Source of the DNA: Aquila chrysaetos chrysaetos
Lineage: Eukaryota > Chordata > Aves > Accipitriformes > Accipitridae
Assembly (NCBI RefSeq): GCF_900496995.4
Contig: NC_044027.1
Coordinates: 13,540,743 to 13,604,742 of the forward strand
Reading direction: 5' to 3'
DNA: 64,000 bases
Both the position numbers and the translations under genes were made by a program. Every line of letters starts with the position of its first letter. Position 1 is the stretch's first letter. This document shows, piece by piece, positions 55,275 to 64,000 of the stretch. The notes under the pieces are model-generated. The model saw nothing but the letters and a program-made list of their open reading frames with translations, was not told the DNA's origin and did no database searches.

Positions 55275-56803
55275 ATGAGTGGCAGCACGGTGAGTGCCGG
55301 GGCATCGCCCAGGGGACAGCAGGCATCTCCCTGGGGACACAGGGCATCCCGCCGGAGATGCTGCCGGGAGCGGGGCCGGATGCTGACGCCCGCGGGGTGG
55401 GGGCAGCGGCTGACGCTCTCCCCCCACCCGCAGAGCCAGCGCGCCGCCGCCCTGGGGGTCCTCTTTGCCCTGATCATGTTGCTGATCATCTACAGCTCCG
55501 GCAGCGGGAGCGAGGTCTTCCCCTACAGCCGCCTGCGGGGCAGAGCCCGCCGGCCCCCCGACCTTAAGAAGTGGGGGGTGAAAAGCGGGTACCTGCCCGT
55601 CTGCGGGAACAAGGTACGAGCTGGGTGGCGGGGTCCGGCCTCAGCGGTGGGCGCAGGATCCAGCCCTCTGCCGACGTCTGGCCAAATCATCCCTTTCGGT
55701 GGGACAGCGGCTCCGCGGGGGATGTTGGTCCCTTGTCCCCTGTCCCAGCTCCATCCCTCCCCGCTGGGTCGCAGTGACGCCAAAAGTCACCTGCTCGTGG
55801 CACTTGTGGTCCCCAGACCCTGACTGCCCGCTGCCACCAGTGCGTCATCGTCACCAGCTCCAGCCACCTCCTGGGCACCCACCTGGGCACGGCCATCGAC
55901 GGGGCCGAGTGCACCATCCGCATGAACGACGCTCCCACCACCGGCTACGAGGTCGACGTGGGCAATAAGACCAGCTTCCGCGTGGTGGCCCACTCCAGCC
56001 TCTACCGCGTCCTCAAGCGGCCCCAGGAGTTCGTCAACAAAACCCCAGAGACCATCTTCATCTTCTGGGGGCCGCCCGCCAAGATGCAGAAGAGCCTCCT
56101 AAAAATCATCCAGCGCGTCAGCGCCTCCTTCCCCAACATGACGGCCTATGTCGTCTCCCCCGGCCGCATGAAGCAGTTTGATGACCTGTTTCGGGGGGAG
56201 ACGGGGAAGGACAGGTACCTCGGAGCCACCTCCTGCACCGTGTCCCCCCCTTTTTCCAGGTCCCCAGAGCAGAGCTGGCTCTTGGGGCTGCTCCATGGGA
56301 TGGGCTGCAGCACTGGGCTGGGGGTGCTTGAGGAGGTTGGGGACCCTGGGGGGGGGGGGTGTCTGTCACCCATGTCACCTCGCCCCCATCTGGCCCCCCC
56401 CCCCCGCCCTTTCTCCTCCCCAGGGAGAAGTCACGCTCGTGGCTCAGCACCGGCTGGTTCACCATGGTGATCGCGGTGGAGCTGTGTGACGCTGTCCACG
56501 TCTACGGCATGGTGCCACCCAACTACTGCGGGTAAGGAGACCCCTGAGCCCCGACCCCGGCCCGCTGGCCTTGCCGTGGGGCTCACCCCCCACGCTTCCC
56601 CCCCTCCCTGCAGCCGCCGGCCCCCGCCCCGCCGCCTGCCCTACCACTACTACGAGCCGAAGGGCCCCGACGAGTGCACGACCTACATCCACAACGAGCG
56701 GAGCCGCAAGGGCAACCACCATCGCTTCATCACCGAGAAGCGGGTTTTCGCCAGCTGGGCCGGACTCTACAACATCACCTTCTCCCACCCCACCTGGCCC
56801 TAG
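55275..56803 (+). CDS. ST6GALNAC6: ST6GALNAC6, alpha-N-acetylgalactosaminide alpha-2,6-sialyltransferase 6
   Basis: Five coding exons: 55275-55289, 55434-55613, 55817-56214, 56424-56531, 56614-56803. They encode 296 aa, close to the shorter human form. Type II Golgi topology with an anchor at about residues 9-27. The GT29 domain shows sialylmotif L (C71/C74, SSSHLLGT, MNDAPTTGYE), motif S (SWLSTGWFTMVIAVELC, about 203-219), motif III (YHYYEPKG, 244-251) and motif VS (HRFITEK, about 270-276). The family acts mainly on glycolipids, adding alpha-2,6 Neu5Ac to GalNAc or GlcNAc (GD1-alpha, disialyl Lewis a). NKT and NMT are possible N-glycan sites. Relative to human it lacks about three residues after the KMQK segment. 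An in-frame TGA at 55257-55259 supports this start. Exon sizes and phases copy those of ST6GALNAC4. Confidence 0.96.
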
Positions 56804-57900
56804 GGGCTGCCCCCCACCCCGAGCCGGGCAGACCCCTGGAGCTGGGATGGATGGGGGTTCCCCTGCATCCCCCTGGGAGCGGGGAGCAGTGGGAGCCAGG
56901 CATCGGAGCGCTTCCCACGGGACCACCGCCGTTGTGCACGGTGGCTCCTCGCCCGTGGGATGTGTTGGGGTTTGAGCTCTTTTTTGGGGGGGCCAGGTGG
57001 TGAGTGCAGGGTTTGGGGTGTCGTCGTCCCCCACCCTCCATGGGCGGGAGGCGTGGGGGTGAGATCTTTCCCGATCCTGGTCCAGGGGCATTGCAGCCCC
57101 TGCGAGCACGTGGGGTGGGGGGGGCCGGGTCCCCTCAGCTCAGTTTGGGGTTGCATCACTTTTGGGGCTACTGCAGAGACTGTTTCTCCCAGCCTCCTGG
57201 GTGGGGGGACCCCTCTTGGGGCTCAGCTCCCCTCTGCCATCCCCAGCACCCCGATCCCGGTCCACAAGCATCCTTCCCTCCGCAGAACCCTGCGGTGTTT
57301 TGTGGGACCCCATGGGGGTGACACTACCACCCTCGGTTCCCCGGCACCCCAAAAACACCCGGCCCCTCCCAGCACTGCTGTGCCCCACACCCACACTGCC
57401 AGAACCTTTTCTAACCGAGTGATGGGATTTTGGGGGGCTTTTGGGGGCTTTTGGTTTTTTTCCTCCCTGCTTCTGGTCCTGGGGTTTGTATTTGGGTTCC
57501 CCGGCCAAAGGAGCGAGCGGGGGCTGCTCGTTAGTGGTAACGAAGGGGCTAGCAGCAGCCTGTGACTGGGTCCTCATAATTTATTAACCGCTTATAAACT
57601 ATTTAGAAGCGGGCACGTAGCGGGGGGGTTGGCAGTGCTTCTCAGCACCCTGTGGCTGGGGGGGGGGGGGGGGTGGATTTTGTTATTAATTTCTCAGCAG
57701 CGGAGAAGTGGGTTTGGGGAAAATAGCTAAATACGGCGTGTTTGGGTGCTGAGCCCCGGCAGGGCTCAGTGCCTCAGTTTCCCTCTGGCTGTGGCCCGTC
57801 CCCATTGCGGCTGGGGCTTTGGGGGACTCGGTGCCGGAGGAAGCCAAGGGGCACCCACGTTTTGTAATGGTTTGTACAGGAATAAATATTGCTGCAGTCT
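56804..57900 (+). other. ST6GALNAC6 3' UTR
   Basis: From the stop at 56801-56803 to just beyond AATAAA at 57881-57886, about 1.1 kb, GC-rich with G runs at about 57115-57125 and 57658-57673. No coding content recognised. Confidence 0.65.
57881..57886 (+). terminator. Poly(A) signal of ST6GALNAC6
   Basis: AATAAA in acaggaataaatattg with a GT-rich sequence downstream (ggctctgggctgggttttt). Confidence 0.7.
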
Positions 57901-58315
57901 GTTGCCTTGGGCCCTGGCTCTGGGCTGGGTTTTTGGGGCTGGGCAGTGGGTGCTGGCCATGCCATCGCAGGGGGTCTTGCCCCCCGCCCCGAGCCCGCAG
58001 CGGTGCTGGTGCTGGGCACTCAGGAGCATGTGGGAAGGGGACCAGTGTGTCCAGGTGGGACCCATGTCCAGCAGCCCGCTGACCCCAGCAGCGAGCCATC
58101 CCCCCCCCCCAGTGCCTGCCCTGGAGCGGGTGGCAGCTGAGACCTCCCCAACTCGTGTCACCCCAGCCAGCTGCCCTGGGGTCGCGGGGCCTTGGGACGG
58201 GGTCTTTGCAGCCACGGTAGAAGGAGGAAAAGCAGGTAAGGCCACTGCACCCCCGGGGCTTTACCCCCCCCCCCGGGGTTGGCAGGGTGGGGGTCCCAGC
58301 CGGGGTGCTGCGGGT

Positions 58316-58395
58316 GGATGGGGACGGGGATGGGGACGCGGGGACGGCGATGGGGACGTGGGGACGGCCATGGGGACAGGGATGGGGACAGCTGT
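58316..58395. repeat. Short tandem repeat of gatggggac units
   Basis: gatggggac or catggggac recurs at about 58318, 58329, 58348, 58367 and 58381, at intervals of 11-20 bp. It runs into the palindrome ggggacagctgtcccc (58384-58399), whose centre is a CAGCTG E-box. Confidence 0.7.
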
Positions 58396-58630
58396 CCCCT
58401 CGGAGGGACTGGGGCAAGACCCGCGGGGATGCCTCAGGGACCCCAAACCCAGCAGGGTGGAGGCTCCCCCCGCAGATGGGGAAACTGAGGCACGGCGCGG
58501 GGCGGGGGGGGGGGGCGGTCCTCACCCCTCGGCCACGGAGGGACTAACGGCATCCCAGCCCCCGGGACACCCCACCGGGCCGACACAAGAAGGACCGATG
58601 CTGGGGGGGGGGGGATCCCCTCCCGCTGCC

Positions 58631-58670
58631 CGTCCCCTGCCCGTCCCCTGCCCGTCCCCTGCCCGCTGGG
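58631..58670. repeat. 11-bp tandem repeat cgtcccctgcc
   Basis: Three exact copies start at 58631, 58642 and 58653, and a partial fourth follows. It sits about 50-80 bp upstream of the AK1 TATA box. It may be Sp1-like GC-rich promoter sequence. Confidence 0.8.
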
Positions 58671-58713
58671 CGGCAGCGGCCCCGCTCCCGGCATGCACCG
58701 CGGCGCCAGCGAT

Positions 58714-58723
58714 CTATATATAG
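58714..58723 (+). promoter_or_regulatory. TATA box / MEF2-like site of a putative AK1 promoter
   Basis: ctatatatag is both a TATA box and a full match to the MEF2 consensus YTAWWWWTAR. It is alone in GC-rich DNA. A start is expected about 25-30 bases downstream, near 58745. A short leader exon would then end at donor ctcg|gtaagg (intron from 58804) and join the AK1 start codon exon at 60923. AK1 is highly expressed in muscle in birds and mammals, which suits a MEF2/E-box promoter. The link to AK1 is inference from position and strand. Confidence 0.55.
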
Positions 58724-59089
58724 CGGTAAAAAGAGCCGGGCAGGACAGCAGGCAGCACCCAGGGGTCAGTGTCCCCCCCCCCCGGCCACCAGCCCCCGCC
58801 TCGGTAAGGGGTGTGTGGGGGGGTCTCCCCGGTGCCGCAGCCCCGCCCGGCCCCGGCTTTGTTGGGGAAGGGGGGGGTTATTGCGGCACCGGTGGGTTTT
58901 TTTTTTGGGGGGGGGGGGGCTCATGGAGCGGGGGGGGGGGGGGGTCTGTGCCTACCGATGCTGCCCGGCCGGTTCCTGTCACCGCGGGGGGGGGGGCTGG
59001 CAGCATCGGTTGGGAGCGGGGAGCGGTGCGGAGGGGGGGGGGGGGCGTTGCAGGGGATGCTGAGGGCATCGGTGCTGAGGGGTTTGCGT

Positions 59090-59725
59090 GGGTGCTGGAA
59101 CCGTTGCAGGGGATACTGGGGGGCTTGTAGGGGTGCTGGAGCCATTGCATGGGGTGCTGGAGCCATTGCAGGGGGTGCTGGGGGGGCTTGCATGGGTGCT
59201 GGAGCCATTGCACAGGTCCTGGGGACTTGAGGGGGGTGCTGGGGGGCTTGTAGGGGTGCTGGAGGCATTGCATGGGTGCTGGTGGGCTTGTAGGGGTGCT
59301 GGAGCCATTGCATGGGGTGCTGGGGGGCTTGTAGGGGTGCTGGAGCCATTGCATGGGTGCTGGGGACTTGCATGTGTGCTGGGGCGCTCACAGGGGTGCT
59401 GGAATCATTGCATAGGTGCTGGGGACTTGCATGGGGTGCTGGGGGGCTCACAGGGGTGCTGGGGGGCTCACAGGGGTGCTGGTGGGCTTGCATGGGGTGC
59501 TGGGGGGCTTGCATGGGGTGCGGGGGGCTTGCATGGGTGCTGGAGCCATTGCATGGGGTGCTGAGGGGCTTGTAGGCGTGCTGGAGCCATTGCATGGGTG
59601 CTGGGGACTTGCTTGGGGTGCTGGGGGGCTTGTAGGGGTGTTGGAGCCATTGCATGGGTGCTGGGGACTTGCAGGGAGTTCTGGAGGGATTGCAGGGGTG
59701 CTGGAGCAGCCCAGTCCTGGGCCTG
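59090..59725. repeat. 20-bp minisatellite with two alternating unit types
   Basis: About 30 units of 20-21 bp. Type A resembles gggtgctggagccattgcat and type B resembles ggtgctggggggcttgcatg. The ggagccattgca word starts at about 59138, 59159, 59200, 59301, 59341, 59541, 59581 and 59641, so spacings are close to multiples of 20. The array lies in the presumed first intron of AK1. Because three units make 60 bases, every frame stays open across it and gives long repetitive - strand frames that are not genes. Confidence 0.85.
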
Positions 59726-60738
59726 GGGTACTGGGGAGGGGGAGCTGGATGCCAATAGGATGGGGTGGGGGCTGGGCGTGGGGATGGGTGGGGTTGGAGC
59801 TGGCAGTGGGGTGAGATTGGTGGGAGCACCCCAGGGTGCATCCTGCCATGGCCTTTGCTGGGGAGTCACAGGCCACACTATGGCCCCAGCCCCCTCCCCA
59901 GCCCCAACCCGCTGAGCTCCCCGGCCAGCAACCCCCTCCCCATCTCCTCGAGACCAGGAACCTCCACGTCACCCTCACCCTGCACCCATGGGCCCAGCGC
60001 TGCGCTGGATCAGGCCCCAAGCCCGTACCGAGGGCCACGGCTGCCCCCAGCCCCCCACGGCCCATCGGAGGTTGGTGCCGGTGGTCCTGGGGCTCGGCAC
60101 TCCCCACAATTAGGGATCCTGGGGGTCCTGCACCCTCCCAGCCCCACCCAGACCCCGCGGGTGCCATCCCAGGCTTTGACCCCACAGCACATGTGGGACG
60201 TGACCCGGTGCCGGTTTCAGCTCGGCCATACTTAGCCTCTGCCCTTTCCCGGCTGTAACACGACCTCGTCAGCGGCCACCGGCTCGTTTGGCCACAGGAT
60301 GCCCCATCCCAGCACCCCGTCCAGCCGGTTTGGGGTGACGCACTGCGGCCAAGCAGGTTGGGTGCTGCGGGGCTGGGTGCGGGCAGGCAGGGTGGCCAAA
60401 CTCACCCCCACCCCCCAAGGTGATGGGGGTGCAATGGGGTGCTGCAAGCCCCCCCTTAAGGCACCCCCCCCCCCAAAAACCAGCCCGCGGGGAGCTAGGG
60501 GGATGCTGCCCGCATCACTTGGTGTCCTGGTGACACTGGTCAACCCAAGCTGGTTTCCAGCTGCCAGGCGGCACCCCAAGGCACGGGGATGTGGTCAGGG
60601 CACGGGAGGAAGCCGGTAACGTCACCGCGCGTCACCCGGCATGGGGAAGCCCTCACCGCAGCCGGATGGGGCGGGTGGCTGCCGGGAGCAAGGTAGGTGA
60701 TGGCCGTGGGAGCAGAGGTCCTGAGGTCCCTATTTTAG

Positions 60739-60807
60739 GGCCAAGCCGGGGGTCGGGTCTTCCGCCCCGCCGTTGGCGGGGCGGAAGACCCGACCCCCGG
60801 CTTGGCC
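60739..60807. repeat. Perfect 33-bp inverted repeat with 3-base loop
   Basis: Arms 60739-60771 and 60775-60807 are exact reverse complements, separated by gtt. The left arm begins ggccaagccgggggtcgggt. The flanks do not pair. The stem is GC-rich and lies about 115 bp upstream of the AK1 start codon exon, in the presumed first intron. It could be a real hairpin made by a template-switch event, or a fold-back artefact of sequencing or assembly. Confidence 0.95.
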
Positions 60808-60922
60808 ATGGAGCTGAGCACCAGCATGGCAGGGAAGGGAGAGTGGTTGTCTCCTTGCACCCCAGCCTTGGGGACCTGTGTGTCTCAGCTGTGCTATTAT
60901 TCATCCTACTCTTCTCTCGCAG

Positions 60923-60955
60923 CCTGAAGTGCTCCTGTGCCTGGTCTGCGGCAGC
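60923..60955 (+). other. AK1 5' UTR part of the start codon exon
   Basis: Acceptor tctctcgcag ends at 60922. The exon then runs 60923-60965, with 33 leader bases before the ATG at 60956. Confidence 0.65.

Positions 60956-64000
<3,045 letters not shown>

Larger units (their letters stand above)
57902..58680. other. ST6GALNAC6-AK1 intergenic region
   Basis: GC-rich upstream region of AK1 with two CAGCTG E-boxes (58134-58139; 58389-58394) and short tandem repeats described separately. No gene recognised. Confidence 0.5.

Noticed and set aside
58921-59841. Long - strand open frame (about 306 codons) rich in Pro, Ser, Thr, His
   Set aside because: It reads through the 20-bp minisatellite, where three units equal 60 bases and so all frames stay open. 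No start context, domain or neighbouring exon supports it.

Overview
This is vertebrate nuclear DNA, very probably from a bird. The genes are spliced, with GT-AG introns and CpG-island promoters, and interspersed repeats are almost absent. The GC-rich right third, full of G and C homopolymers, resembles an avian microchromosome. The gene order matches human 9q34.11, whose chicken counterpart I recall as chromosome 17. Five protein-coding genes were recognised by reading their exons. All lie head-to-tail on the + strand: EEIG1 (FAM102A), DPM2, ST6GALNAC4, ST6GALNAC6 and AK1. The window ends inside AK1.

Layout. 1-4.4 kb: AT-rich, no gene recognised. 4.4-5.1 kb: CpG island with three evenly spaced CCAAT boxes, the likely EEIG1 promoter, followed by a degenerate 50-bp minisatellite (5.06-5.51 kb). 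6.9-38.2 kb: EEIG1, 11 coding exons encoding 383 aa, with a 19.5-kb first coding intron and a 3' UTR that probably runs to a poly(A) signal at 43.42 kb. 44.6-48.2 kb: DPM2, 4 exons, 84 aa, behind a ZNF143-type promoter. 49.4-52.4 kb: ST6GALNAC4, 297 aa. 53.2-57.9 kb: ST6GALNAC6, 296 aa. 58.7-64.0 kb: AK1, with a TATA/MEF2 promoter candidate, several minisatellites and a perfect 33-bp hairpin in the 5' non-coding region or introns.

Functional picture. The genes are not an operon-like unit. They are an old syntenic block of independently promoted genes: an adaptor-like C2-domain signalling protein (EEIG1), an ER membrane subunit of dolichol-phosphate-mannose synthase (DPM2), two Golgi alpha-2,6-sialyltransferases that arose by tandem duplication, and cytosolic adenylate kinase. 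PIP5KL1, which lies between DPM2 and ST6GALNAC4 in human, is not visible in the corresponding 1.5-kb interval.

No new enzyme system, CRISPR array, retroviral element or RNA gene was found. The observations most worth checking are the perfect hairpin upstream of AK1, the ordered minisatellites, the one-base frame break in an AK1 exon and the AK1 promoter architecture.
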